DNA of 64,000 bases from Cytobacillus sp. IB215665. GTDB lineage: Bacteria; Bacillota; Bacilli; Bacillales; SM2101. This document shows positions 19,696-28,834 of the stretch, in pieces. The stretch covers positions 294,372-358,371 of the forward strand of contig NZ_JAXBME010000005.1 in assembly GCF_033963835.1 (NCBI RefSeq), in the 5' to 3' direction. Position 1 is the stretch's first letter. Every line of letters begins with the position of its first letter. The notes under the pieces were generated by a model, which was not told the origin of the DNA, ran no database searches, and saw only the letters and a program-made list of their open reading frames with translations. The position numbers and the translations under genes were made by a program.

Positions 19696-19758
19696 AAGTG
19701 AGTAGTAGTACTTTAGAGAAAAGGTATTACATTTTTCCAAAGCTATTACTCACTTTTT
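19696..19758 (+). terminator. Terminator downstream of the SDR gene
   Basis: AAGTGAGTA pairs with TTACTCACTT across a long loop and is followed by TTTT. The rest of the gap to 19893 holds nothing I recognise. Confidence 0.45.
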
Positions 19759-19893
19759 GTTTTTGGTTGTGAAGTTATACAATAGGTCAATTGCATATAA
19801 ATATTTTGTGGGGTGTAACGACAAAATATAAAGTGAAGACATACATATCATGAACATAGTTACATAATTAAAATGGTAAACATAAGTAAAATG

Positions 19894-20778
19894 TTATTCT
19901 CCTAATAACTCAATAATACTTCTATTTGCAATATCAGCAAAATGAAACCGACCTTCAATTTCGAAAAGGTTTTTAGCTTTTATGAAGTGGTCATATGCAT
20001 TTTTTTTATTCTCTAATTGTTCAAAGCTTTGTGCAGTTATATGATGTAGTTCTCCTAATAAATATAAAATTTCTTCATTAACGCATAAATTGAGTCCTCT
20101 TTGACTGTAAGTAAGAGATTGCTGAAATTCGTTAATTTTGTGTAATGACTTGGCCATACTATAGCAAAGTCTAATTTCTATATGTAAATCATGTTGGGGA
20201 AGATCTTGTAGTTTTACAAACGCTTCTTTATAAACCTCTATAGATTTTAGATAATCTTCTGTTTCGTTATATATTATGCCAATACTATTTAATATTTCTA
20301 TTTGTTGTAATTTTAAGATTGGTAACTCTTTATGCTTTCCGTAGTATAAGGCTTCAAATAATAATTCTAGGGATTTTTCAACATTTTTGTAAACGTAAAA
20401 TTCTACAATTCCTTTATGCCATAACAAAAACTGATGATTAATACCGATTCTAAAAGTAGGAGAATTACTTTCATCATTAATCATTGATTCAACTTCAGTA
20501 TAATTCCTCTTTCGAATAGCATCTCTAATTTGTTTCTTAACTTCCGTAACATAATCAAATCTAGGTGTATACGCTAAGTTATAAAAATAGTTGACATCTA
20601 ACCCAAGTGTCTCGGCAATTTCATATAAGGTTGTGCATAATGGCAAGACTTCTCCTCTTTCAATTTTACTAATTTGGGCTTGAGTTACTGTTCCTTGTGC
20701 TAGTTGAATTTGGGTAAGCCCTGCTTTTTTTCTCAAGTAACGAATTTCTTCACCTATTATTTTTGCTATATTGTCCAT
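19894..20778 (-). CDS. RNPP-family quorum-sensing regulator (PlcR-like)
   Basis: 294 residues: an N-terminal XRE-type helix-turn-helix (about 8-62, GEEIRYLRKKAGLTQIQLAQ, then TQAQISKIERGEVLP) followed by TPR repeats to the end (for example SIGIIYNETEDYLKSIEVYK and YSMAKSLHKINEFQQSLTYS). This is the architecture and length of PlcR (285 residues) and NprR-type proteins, which bind a re-imported secreted peptide in the TPR groove. The adjacent divergent gene at 20932 encodes a plausible cognate peptide. Position next to the lanthipeptide genes suggests that it controls them. Whether it activates or represses without peptide cannot be read from sequence. Confidence 0.85.
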   Translation of the reverse strand: MDNIAKIIGEEIRYLRKKAGLTQIQLAQGTVTQAQISKIERGEVLPLCTTLYEIAETLGLDVNYFYNLAYTPRFDYVTEVKKQIRDAIRKRNYTEVESMINDESNSPTFRIGINHQFLLWHKGIVEFYVYKNVEKSLELLFEALYYGKHKELPILKLQQIEILNSIGIIYNETEDYLKSIEVYKEAFVKLQDLPQHDLHIEIRLCYSMAKSLHKINEFQQSLTYSQRGLNLCVNEEILYLLGELHHITAQSFEQLENKKNAYDHFIKAKNLFEIEGRFHFADIANRSIIELLGE

Positions 20779-20830
20779 TTTTAATCACCAAATATTCATA
20801 AAGTTATATTTTGTAAGAAATATAGAGGAT

Positions 20831-20846
20831 TTTGTATATTTACACA
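20831..20846. promoter_or_regulatory. PlcR-box-like palindrome between regulator and peptide gene
   Basis: TTTGTATATTTACACA matches the known PlcR box TATGnAwwwwTnCATA at 12 of 14 defined positions; the two mismatches are at symmetric positions 2 and 15. It lies about 70 bases before the peptide gene -10 box, the sort of distance seen for PlcR targets. Two copies of ATTTTGTAAGA (20808-20818 and 20872-20882) flank it. Confidence 0.5.
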
Positions 20847-20883
20847 TGAAAATTATAGCAGAATATAGGTAATTTTGTAAGAT

Positions 20884-20912
20884 TTGAAATTATCTTTTTG
20901 TTATTATAAATA
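20884..20912 (+). promoter_or_regulatory. Candidate promoter of the signal-peptide gene
   Basis: TTGAAA, 17-base spacer, TAAATA. The transcript would carry a GAGGGGGTG ribosome binding site ahead of the ATG at 20932. Confidence 0.45.
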
Positions 20913-20931
20913 TTAGAGGGGGTGTAATAAA

Positions 20932-21072
20932 ATGAAAAAAATACTATCTATAATTCTATTATCAACTTTATTTGTCTTTGGGCATGATGTTTCTACTTTA
21001 TTTGAAAAAAGTAACACCGTTTTTATTGCTTCCATTGACGACATTGATGAAGACTTGCCAAATCAGCATTAA
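20932..21072 (+). CDS. Candidate secreted pheromone precursor for the PlcR-like regulator
   Basis: A 46-residue ORF with a strong site (GAGGGGGTG) and its own promoter and terminator. It has an Sec-type signal: MKK, then ILSIILLSTLFVFG, and a polar tail ending in DIDEDLPNQH. PapR, the PlcR pheromone precursor, has the same size and layout and ends in a DLPFEF-type sequence; here the last seven residues EDLPNQH share DLP at the same place. The likely signal is a C-terminal 5-8 residue peptide released outside the cell and re-imported by an oligopeptide permease. In PlcR/PapR the genes are co-oriented, whereas here they diverge. Confidence 0.7.
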   Translation: MKKILSIILLSTLFVFGHDVSTLFEKSNTVFIASIDDIDEDLPNQH

Positions 21073-21171
21073 AGGAACGATTCTAATTATTTACTAATAC
21101 TTCTTTTTCTAGTTTTACAATGAGAAGATAGTTTAATAATATATTTTATCTAACATGAAAAATTGACTTTA

Positions 21172-21217
21172 AAAAAGGAGCATGTTTTGAAATCTAATTC
21201 AAAACATGCTCCTTTTT
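21172..21217 (+). terminator. Strong terminator after the signal-peptide gene
   Basis: A perfect 20-bp stem (AAAAAGGAGCATGTTTTGAA with its complement) over a six-base loop, ending in TTTTT. It isolates the peptide gene from the lanthipeptide genes. Confidence 0.9.
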
Positions 21218-21276
21218 AGGACATTTATACTAATTCTATGTCCCATTTTTTTATAATAGCAAATTTTATATAACTA

Positions 21277-21292
21277 TATGAATATTTTATAC
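21277..21292. promoter_or_regulatory. Half-conserved PlcR-box-like site before lanA1
   Basis: TATGAATATTTTATAC has a perfect left half of the PlcR box but a diverged right half, 50 bases before the -35 of the lanA1 promoter candidate. Same relative place as the site at 20831. Confidence 0.3.
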
Positions 21293-21341
21293 GAAACATG
21301 TAGTATTTGGTTTCAATTAAACAAATAAATGAAAAACCTTG

Positions 21342-21370
21342 TTGATTTTATGGAAATATCAGAATTTAAT
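21342..21370 (+). promoter_or_regulatory. Candidate lanA1 promoter
   Basis: TTGATT, 17-base spacer, TTTAAT, about 70 bases before the lanA1 start. Confidence 0.4.
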
Positions 21371-21441
21371 GTTTTTTCAAAAATATGTTTCAATATATTT
21401 ACAGGCGCCTGATTAAAAAATATAGGAAAGAGGAACTAATT

Positions 21442-21669
21442 ATGAAAGATATTTTTGATTTAGACATACAAATTAACTCAAGTGGATCAACTTCATTAGC
21501 TGCATCCGGTTCATGTGATGGTGGTATATGCATTAGTTTTGCTGAAACCTGTGGTGGTACTGAAACTTTAACTTGTCCTACTAGTGATTGTGTAACAGAT
21601 AATTGTGCTTCTGACGATTGTACAACTAAATTTAGTATTTGCGGATGTGGCAGCACTAGAATTTGTTAA
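21442..21669 (+). CDS. lanA1: Class I lanthipeptide precursor 1
   Basis: 75 residues. The leader MKDIFDLDIQINSSG carries the FDLD box that LanB and LanC recognise (FNLD in nisin). The core is rich in Ser/Thr and has ten Cys (25, 30, 37, 45, 50, 55, 60, 67, 69, 75), enough for several lanthionine rings. The tail FSICGCGSTRIC is shared with the five downstream precursors. The start is the ATG at 21442, six bases after GAGGAA; a frame opening at 21385 lacks a site. This is the longest and most diverged of the six and the only one upstream of lanB, so it may be the ancestral copy or the partner peptide of the others. Confidence 0.9.
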   Translation: MKDIFDLDIQINSSGSTSLAASGSCDGGICISFAETCGGTETLTCPTSDCVTDNCASDDCTTKFSICGCGSTRIC

Positions 21670-21698
21670 AGTTGGGAATTTAAAGTATTGATGTAACT

Positions 21699-21737
21699 AA
21701 AGGCATACTACTCCGTATTAGGAGTGGTATTGCCTTT
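21699..21737 (+). terminator. Attenuator-like hairpin between lanA1 and lanB
   Basis: AAAGGCATACTACTCC pairs with GGAGTGGTATTGCCTTT (one bulge, one G-U) over a six-base loop, followed by a short weak T stretch. A leaky terminator here would give more precursor than enzyme transcript, as in nisin- and subtilin-type operons. Confidence 0.65.
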
Positions 21738-21800
21738 ACTTCATAAATATACTCTAAGTGAAATTAAATGGAAAGAACATCGGATGAGAGGAGTTTTTAT

Positions 21801-24800
21801 ATGTTAGTTGCTGAAAACAAAACAGAAAATAAAGTGAAAGAAAGTGCATATTTTCAAGCTTTAGATTTTTTTATGTTAAGATCTCCATTGCTACCATTAG
21901 AATTTTACATGAACACTTTTAATCTAAATATAGATAACTATGAAGGTCAAAAAGTTGAGATGATCGATAGATTAATAGATTTATCACAAAATCCCTATAT
22001 TCGAGAAAGTATCGCTGTGTCTAGCCTTTCATTACTAAAATCACTTCCTAATCTAGCTAATGACAACAATAATAAGAAAAAGGATCAAGCAATAAAAGGC
22101 TTTATACGCTATTTCATTCGCATGATTAGTAGACCTACACCTTATGGGCTTTGTTCTGGTGTTTCTTATGGAATTATCGGTGATTCAACACAGTTAAGCG
22201 TTAAGGGTATTTCCAATCATCAGAAGAAATCCCGTCCTGATATGGAATGGGTATTAAAGCTAATTAAGTCAGTTGAAACAAATTCAGACATTGTTCATCA
22301 ACTTCATATTACGACAAATTCTATGGTTTATTTTACAGGTAGCCGGGCAAAGCTCCCTTATGTTAATCGGTATGGAGAAATTGCAGGAGCAAAAGGCATA
22401 GAACATTCATCAATTCGCGTTACACCAGTTGTTGAGTTAGTACTTGAACAAGCAAAATCTCCTATTCTATATACCCAATTACTGAAAAAGGTGCAAGAGG
22501 CCTACCCTACTACAGATGTGAGTAAAATCAACCAATTCCTGATGCAGTTGTTCCAACAAGAGTTTCTCATCAGCAACTTGAAACCACCGATTACGATTGG
22601 TGACCCTTTTAGCTATGTCATTAATCAATTAAGAAAACTAAACGGACTTGATCATTTGCTTGAGCAGTTAAATGAAGTTCAAAATAAGTTGCATCATTAT
22701 AATTGTATGCCGATTGGTCAAGGTGAAAAAAGTTACAAAGAGCTTGTTGCGACGATGAATAAAGTGATGAAAGTGAAAAATCCAGTACAAGTTGATATGA
22801 AAATAGCGACTGATGATATCATCTTACCTGTACATCTACAAGGTGAAGTATCTAAGGTTACAGAGATACTGTGGAGGTTATCTCCCGATAAGCGAAGCTT
22901 TACCCATTTAGAAACATATAAAGACAAGTTTTTAGACAAGTACGGTACAACAAGAGAAGTACCAATTCTCAAGCTATTAGATGAAGACATGGGCTTGGGA
23001 GCACCGCCAACATATAAGAGTCCAATGAGTCGGATGAGGGCTGAAAGTCAAGGATCAAACATTTCAACTAAGAGAGAAAGTCTATTAATGGAATGGGTTT
23101 TAAAAGCACAGAAAAATAAACTGCTTGAGATTGAAATTACAGACGACATGATTCAAGATTTAGAACCAATCCCTCCAAATATAAATCATACACCGTCATC
23201 TCTAGAATTATATTTTACATTAGCATCCTCAAGTAAAGAAGAGATAGACAAGGGGAATTATGATATTATACTTTCGCAAAACTCAGGATCAAACGGGGGT
23301 GGGAAAACGTTTGGAAGATTCACTAATATGTTAGGGAATGAGATTTACAATAAATTAGAGCATATCCATGAAATTGAAAGTTCATACCAAGCAGAAGATA
23401 TTTTTGCAGAATTAGCTTATCTTCCAGCAAGTGGAAGAGCTACGAATGTAGCAATTACTCCAAGTGTCCGCCCTTATGAGATTACTTTCGGCACTAATTC
23501 ATCAAAAGGAGAGGAAAATACTATTCCATTAAATGATATTTTAGTGGGTATTACTATGGAAGATGGCAATTACTCTTTTTATTTGCGGTCTAAACGTTTA
23601 GGAAAGAAAATAGTTCCTAAGTCAGGACATATGCTAAATATGATGATGGGGCCGAATGTATATCGTTTTTTAAGGGAGCTTGGCAATGAGAACGAAAGAA
23701 GGTGGGAATCATTTTCGTGGGGTACATTAGATTCATCACCATTTTTGCCTCGTCTTCGCTACGGTAAAGCAATTTTATCTTTGGCAAGGTGGAAAATGTC
23801 GCCTCATAGTTTGTCAAGTGACAAGTCACTTAGTCATGAAATATGGTTCAATCATTTACAGTCTTGGAAAACTGAGTGGGAGGTTCCGCGATATGTTTAT
23901 TTAACCGAAGGGGATAATAGGCTACTCCTCGACTTAGAAAATCCATTAACTGTTTTAGAATTACGGCGGGATTTTGAAAAACTAAAAGAAGGTCAGCACT
24001 TATTACTAACAGAAGCTGGATTTGATCTATCAGATTCACCATTAGAGGGAAATCAAGGAAACTTTATGATGGAGTGTGTCTTCCCAGTTGTTCGAAAACA
24101 ATTACAAACAGATTTTTCAAATGATGATATTAAGCAAACAGATCAATTATCTAACGAAAGAAATAAGGAAAACGCCTCTAATATAATAGAAGAAAAATCA
24201 AATGTAACATCCGAATTGGAAACCGTTCATCGAACTTATCTACCGGGAGGAGAGTGGGTTTTTCTAAAATTATATGGCTTATCTAGTCGAATTGATGAGT
24301 TTATCGTTTGGCATATGAAAACATTGACCGAAAAGGTAGCAGCAAATCAATGGGCAGATCAATGGTTTTTTATGAGATATGCCGATCCAGAGCCACATAT
24401 TCGCTTACGTTTTAAAGGAAAACCAGATACCCTATATACGAAACTAATCCCGCTCATTCATCAATGGGGAAAGAATTTACAGCAGGAAGGATTACTATCA
24501 AGTATGGTCATTGATACTTATGATCCAGAGGTGGAAAGGTATGGTGGAGCAACATTAATCGAAGTGGCAGAAAAAGTTTTTGAAGCTGATAGTGTGATGG
24601 TGACAGAATTACTTCGGCTAAAAAGAGAAAACCTAATTTCCTTAGACCTTGACCTTATTGCGGTCATATGTGCTATTGATATTATGGAATGTTTTTCTCT
24701 ATCATTCAAAGAACAATTAAGCTGGTTTAATGAGAGATTTTCGCACAAAGATTATTTAAAAGAATTTAGACAAAAGAGAAAAAATTACATGGATCTTGGC

Positions 24801-25082
24801 AACGCTTTCAGTGAATGGGAAAAATTAAGGAGCCATTCAGAGGGAAGGTTAGTGTATCGCTGCTTAAAAATGCGTCGAGACATAATTCGACAGTATGCGG
24901 AACAAGTTTACCTTAATCAACAACGGGGAGAATTAATTAGTCAACCAGAAAATATTATATCTAGTGTCATTCATATGACGATGAATCGCTTCGGTATTAG
25001 CTTTAACCATGAACGAAAAGTAATGTGCCTCACTCGACATACATTACATAACCTTAGATATTTGAGGGGGATTCGAGATTGA
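21801..25082 (+). CDS. lanB: Lanthipeptide dehydratase LanB (class I, full length)
   Basis: 1093 residues from the ATG at 21801, seven bases after AGAGGAG. LanB uses glutamyl-tRNA to glutamylate Ser/Thr of the precursor and then eliminates glutamate to give Dha/Dhb. Both halves are in one chain: the N-terminal glutamylation domain (FFMLRSPLLPLEFY near 15-30, RMISRPTPYGLCSGVSYG near 112-130) and the C-terminal SpaB_C elimination domain (about 790-1085: WVFLKLYG, WFFMRYADPEPHIRLRF, TYDPEVERYGG). It therefore differs from the split LanB proteins of thiopeptide clusters. The gene ends inside the start of lanT by four bases. Confidence 0.95.
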   Translation: MLVAENKTENKVKESAYFQALDFFMLRSPLLPLEFYMNTFNLNIDNYEGQKVEMIDRLIDLSQNPYIRESIAVSSLSLLKSLPNLANDNNNKKKDQAIKGFIRYFIRMISRPTPYGLCSGVSYGIIGDSTQLSVKGISNHQKKSRPDMEWVLKLIKSVETNSDIVHQLHITTNSMVYFTGSRAKLPYVNRYGEIAGAKGIEHSSIRVTPVVELVLEQAKSPILYTQLLKKVQEAYPTTDVSKINQFLMQLFQQEFLISNLKPPITIGDPFSYVINQLRKLNGLDHLLEQLNEVQNKLHHYNCMPIGQGEKSYKELVATMNKVMKVKNPVQVDMKIATDDIILPVHLQGEVSKVTEILWRLSPDKRSFTHLETYKDKFLDKYGTTREVPILKLLDEDMGLGAPPTYKSPMSRMRAESQGSNISTKRESLLMEWVLKAQKNKLLEIEITDDMIQDLEPIPPNINHTPSSLELYFTLASSSKEEIDKGNYDIILSQNSGSNGGGKTFGRFTNMLGNEIYNKLEHIHEIESSYQAEDIFAELAYLPASGRATNVAITPSVRPYEITFGTNSSKGEENTIPLNDILVGITMEDGNYSFYLRSKRLGKKIVPKSGHMLNMMMGPNVYRFLRELGNENERRWESFSWGTLDSSPFLPRLRYGKAILSLARWKMSPHSLSSDKSLSHEIWFNHLQSWKTEWEVPRYVYLTEGDNRLLLDLENPLTVLELRRDFEKLKEGQHLLLTEAGFDLSDSPLEGNQGNFMMECVFPVVRKQLQTDFSNDDIKQTDQLSNERNKENASNIIEEKSNVTSELETVHRTYLPGGEWVFLKLYGLSSRIDEFIVWHMKTLTEKVAANQWADQWFFMRYADPEPHIRLRFKGKPDTLYTKLIPLIHQWGKNLQQEGLLSSMVIDTYDPEVERYGGATLIEVAEKVFEADSVMVTELLRLKRENLISLDLDLIAVICAIDIMECFSLSFKEQLSWFNERFSHKDYLKEFRQKRKNYMDLGNAFSEWEKLRSHSEGRLVYRCLKMRRDIIRQYAEQVYLNQQRGELISQPENIISSVIHMTMNRFGISFNHERKVMCLTRHTLHNLRYLRGIRD

Positions 25083-26992
25083 ACAAGCAAATGGAGTTTG
25101 ACTACACATCGCTGAATTGGAAGAACATCTTTCGTTCATTTAGTTATTGGCCTAGAGTTTTTCAGTTGTTGTGGACAACGAAAAAAAGTTATTTTCTTGT
25201 CATTCTCTGTCTAACTTTGTTAAAAGGATTATTTCCAGTATTTACATTACTTGCGACACAGGAGCTTATTAATTCGATAGCAATCGGATTGGATCAAGGA
25301 TTTAAGGTAATTGTTACTGCTTTTTTAGTATTAATAGCAGTGTCATTATTTGACATGATCTTAACTATAATTTATCAGTATTTCGATACTTTGCTTCAAC
25401 GTTTATTATCAAACAGAATTAATCGATTAATTTTAGAGAAATCTGTAGAAATGAATTTAGAAGATTTTGAGAGCTCATTAATACAGGATGAGCTAAAGCG
25501 TGTTCAAAATGAATCTGGCTCTCGACCATTTCAAACGTTAAAAACGATTCTCGGAATGATAAGTAGTATCGTCACTTTACTGTCTACTATCATGGTCATT
25601 GTAGTTTGGAAGTGGTGGGTAGCACTAGTTCTAGTTCTAATACCTTTCCTGTCATTTATTTCATTTTTGCGCTTAGGGCAGGAGGAGTTTCTGCGCCGCT
25701 GGAAAAGAGCAGAAAAAAATAGAAAATCATGGTATTTTAGTTATTTAATCACAAATGATAAATCAGCTAAAGAGGTTAGAATATACAATCTAGGTAGCAT
25801 TTTATTAAAAAGATATAATAAAATAATTGAACATTTTTATCAAGAGGACCGCTTACTTCTCATTAAAAGAATAAAAATTTCAACCATATTTAGGCTCATT
25901 ACAATGGTTATTAACTATTCTATTGTTTTATTAGTTCTATGGTCTGCGTACCTTAAAGAAATATTAGTAGGGAATGTAGTAGGTTTGATTCAAGCTATTC
26001 GGTTAACTGAATCCACCGCACAAGGAGTGGTGGAAAGTATTATTTCCCTTTGCCAAAATAATCTGTACTTAGAGCAGCTCTTTAATTTTTTAGATATGCC
26101 TATAACTGAGCATCAATTTCGAATGGATAATCAAGTCATCAATCATAGTAAAGGGAATGATAGCTCTTTATTGAAAGAGAAACTGGCAATTCCTCTTTCA
26201 ACTGTAGAAAAAATAGAATTTAAAAATGTTTCTTTTAAATACAAGGGATCTGACTTTTATGCTTTAAAAGAAGTTACTTTCTCAGTGAGTAAGGGAGAAA
26301 CTTTAGCAATTGTCGGTAAAAACGGATCTGGGAAAAGTACGTTAGTCAAATTACTAACCCAATTGTATACAGATTTTGAGGGAGAGATTTTGATTAATGG
26401 GATATCAATTCGTCAATATAATAAAGATATTTTGCAAAGACATTTTGGGGTTGTTTTCCAAGATTTTGTTCAATATGAATTGCCAGTGAGAGAGAATATT
26501 GGTTTTGGAGATTTAGACAAGGTAATGGATAATGAGAACATTGAAAAGGCCGCTGACCGTGCTGGAATCGAAAACCTAATTAAACAGCTTCCTAACGGTA
26601 TTGATACCCAACTTGGGAAATGGTTTAGTGAAGGACAACAATTATCTGGGGGACAATGGCAACGAATAGCTATAGCTAGAGCTTTTATAAGAAATGCCGA
26701 TCTGTACATTATGGATGAACCTAGTTCTTTTCTTGATCCATTGGCTGAGAAAGAAGTATTCAAGAAATTTCAAGAGCTTGTTTTTAATCGAATTGGACTG
26801 TTTATTACACATCGTTATTCAACGGTTCGCTTTGCGAATCATATTTTATTGTTGGATCAAGGGAGCGTTGTTGAGCAAGGAAACCATAATGAACTAATGA
26901 ATTTAGGTGGTCGCTATGCTCAATTATACGATGCTCAAGTCTCCTCCTTTTTCGATAAAGAAGATTCTAAGAAACAGGTATCTATTAGTTAA
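25079..26992 (+). CDS. lanT: Lanthipeptide ABC exporter LanT
   Basis: 637 residues: about six membrane helices (residues 30-330) fused to an ABC ATPase domain. Walker A GKNGSGKST is at 413-421, the signature LSGGQ at 522-526 and Walker B YIMDEPSSFLDP follows. There is no N-terminal C39 peptidase domain, as expected for class I systems, so it exports the modified peptide with the leader attached. The start is a TTG overlapping the lanB stop (TTGA), eight bases after GAGGGGG, implying coupled translation. Confidence 0.92.
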   Translation: MNKQMEFDYTSLNWKNIFRSFSYWPRVFQLLWTTKKSYFLVILCLTLLKGLFPVFTLLATQELINSIAIGLDQGFKVIVTAFLVLIAVSLFDMILTIIYQYFDTLLQRLLSNRINRLILEKSVEMNLEDFESSLIQDELKRVQNESGSRPFQTLKTILGMISSIVTLLSTIMVIVVWKWWVALVLVLIPFLSFISFLRLGQEEFLRRWKRAEKNRKSWYFSYLITNDKSAKEVRIYNLGSILLKRYNKIIEHFYQEDRLLLIKRIKISTIFRLITMVINYSIVLLVLWSAYLKEILVGNVVGLIQAIRLTESTAQGVVESIISLCQNNLYLEQLFNFLDMPITEHQFRMDNQVINHSKGNDSSLLKEKLAIPLSTVEKIEFKNVSFKYKGSDFYALKEVTFSVSKGETLAIVGKNGSGKSTLVKLLTQLYTDFEGEILINGISIRQYNKDILQRHFGVVFQDFVQYELPVRENIGFGDLDKVMDNENIEKAADRAGIENLIKQLPNGIDTQLGKWFSEGQQLSGGQWQRIAIARAFIRNADLYIMDEPSSFLDPLAEKEVFKKFQELVFNRIGLFITHRYSTVRFANHILLLDQGSVVEQGNHNELMNLGGRYAQLYDAQVSSFFDKEDSKKQVSIS

Positions 26993-27024
26993 ATACTATT
27001 AATGATCTAAGAAAGGACTATAAA

Positions 27025-28428
27025 ATGATGATAAATATTGAGCAGCAAGCAGCCTCCGAATTATCTGAGGAGCAATTAACAAAAATAAATAAAATCGTTG
27101 TTGATTTAGCTAAAAGATTAGAAAGTTCAGAAATAGTAGAGGAAAACATAAGGCAGTGGAAGCAATCTGATGGGGAAAGTGTAGATAATGTAGAATCTAT
27201 TATTTCTAAAGAGTTAAATATTTACTTGGGTTTAGGATTATCAGGAGGTATGGCTGGATATTGTTTATTATTTGGAGAGTTGGATAGGTTTTCACCAGAT
27301 GATGGATGGGATTTGATAGGTCATCAGTATATGGTTCAAATTCAACAGAAGGTACAAGAACAAGGGATATCTACCTTTTCACTATATAGTGGATTAGCCG
27401 GAGTCGGTATGGCAGCATTTGCATTATCAAGACAAGGTACCAGATATACCAGCTTAATCACGACAGTCCACAATCATATTGTAGCTAATTTACCTAGCTT
27501 TATAAAGTACTTGACCAATAAGTTAAATCAAAATGACATTAAAATGAATGATTATGATGCGATCGAAGGTGCAGCAGGTCTGGGTCGCTATTTATTATTA
27601 TATAAAGAGAAGCCGGATATTAAAGAAGCGTTAGAAAAAGTAATACAGTATGTGATAAGGCTATCAGAGTTTAAGGAGGTGAATGGAAAAATTGTACCTG
27701 GATGGCATATAAGAAGCGAGAATCTTTTCTTGGCTAGTGAAAGGGAAAAGTTTAAAAATGGTAATTTCAATGTAGGTTTAGCTCACGGTATTCCAGGTCC
27801 GTTAGCCTTCCTTGTTTTAGCCAAAAAGGAAGGTATAGAGGTAAAAGGTCAGGTTGAAGCTATTGAAAGAATTGTAAATTGGTTACTAGAATGGCAAAGA
27901 GAAGATGAGTTTGGTCCAATTTGGCCACTTACCGTCTCTTGGGAAGAATTAATAGATGGGAAGCTTAGCAAGAACAATACATATCATCGAGAAGCATGGT
28001 GTTATGGTTCTCCAGGAGTAGCAAGAACGATATGGTTGGCAGGAGATGTGTTGGAACGCAAATCGTGGAAAGAGCTAGCAATAGAGTCTTTTAAAGCAAC
28101 ATTTAGTAGACCGATGAATCAATGGCATATTAATACTCCTAATTTTTGTCATGGTTATATAGGATTATTACAAATAGCTCATAGGATGTATCTTGATACA
28201 AGAAATAATGAGATTTTGGAAGGGCGTAACAGGCTCATAGATCTAGTATTAGATATGTACAACCCCGAATTCCCTTTCGGGTATTATGATATCCGACCAT
28301 GGGAAGGTGAAGAAACACTTATCCATAATCCAGGATTGTTAGAAGGAGCTACTGGATCTGCATTAGTACTCTTAAGCTTAATCAATCAAAATAATTCTAA
28401 CTGGGATTCAATGTTTCTTATTTCGTAA
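27025..28428 (+). CDS. lanC: Lanthipeptide cyclase LanC
   Basis: 467 residues. LanC adds Cys thiols to dehydro residues to form (methyl)lanthionine rings. The zinc ligands are visible as Cys326 in WCYGSPGV and Cys375-His376 in CHGYIGLL, and the active-site His in AHGIPGPLAF (about 253). The repeated GxxG-type helical-barrel motifs (LGLSGGMAGYCLLF, LYSGLAGVGMAAFAL, EGAAGLGRYLLL) fit the family. It starts 32 bases after lanT; ATG codons at 27025 and 27028 are both possible, after AAAGGA. It is somewhat longer than NisC (about 415). Confidence 0.95.
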   Translation: MMINIEQQAASELSEEQLTKINKIVVDLAKRLESSEIVEENIRQWKQSDGESVDNVESIISKELNIYLGLGLSGGMAGYCLLFGELDRFSPDDGWDLIGHQYMVQIQQKVQEQGISTFSLYSGLAGVGMAAFALSRQGTRYTSLITTVHNHIVANLPSFIKYLTNKLNQNDIKMNDYDAIEGAAGLGRYLLLYKEKPDIKEALEKVIQYVIRLSEFKEVNGKIVPGWHIRSENLFLASEREKFKNGNFNVGLAHGIPGPLAFLVLAKKEGIEVKGQVEAIERIVNWLLEWQREDEFGPIWPLTVSWEELIDGKLSKNNTYHREAWCYGSPGVARTIWLAGDVLERKSWKELAIESFKATFSRPMNQWHINTPNFCHGYIGLLQIAHRMYLDTRNNEILEGRNRLIDLVLDMYNPEFPFGYYDIRPWEGEETLIHNPGLLEGATGSALVLLSLINQNNSNWDSMFLIS

Positions 28429-28528
28429 AGAATGTTATGCCTTATGACAAGGTGAAATAATATGAGAATCAGTGAAATGAAACTATAAGTTGTTACCATA
28501 AGATAATGGAACAAAAGGAGAGTATATT

Positions 28529-28735
28529 ATGAACAATGATATTTTCGACTTGGATTTGCAAATTAATAAAGGTTCAACTAAAACACTAGCAGGAGACACG
28601 GACGATTGTATCTCTGCTAGCACATGTACATGCATAACATGTAATCATTTGTGCCTGTCAATAGATTGCGAAACGAACGATTGCAATAACACTAGATTTA
28701 GTAATTGTGGTTGTGGAACGAGTGAAATATGTTGA
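28529..28735 (+). CDS. lanA2: Class I lanthipeptide precursor 2 (subgroup A)
   Basis: 68 residues with leader MNNDIFDLDLQINKGSTKTL, then LAGDTDDC and a Cys/Thr-rich core. Ten Cys at 27, 33, 35, 38, 42, 47, 52, 60, 62 and 68; the SASTCTCITCNHLC segment is specific to this copy. Ends in FSNCGCGTSEIC. AAAGGAG precedes the ATG. First of five tandem precursors after lanC. Leader cleavage may fall near LAG/DT, by analogy with the alignment position shared by all six, but no protease motif is recognisable. Confidence 0.9.
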   Translation: MNNDIFDLDLQINKGSTKTLAGDTDDCISASTCTCITCNHLCLSIDCETNDCNNTRFSNCGCGTSEIC

Positions 28736-28834
28736 AGAAAATGTAGTAAGTTCTCTTTTCACTGATTAAATTGAATACTGAAATGATTGGAAAGTGTGAA
28801 GAGTAAAAATTAAAAGCTAGGGGGAAAGTACAAT

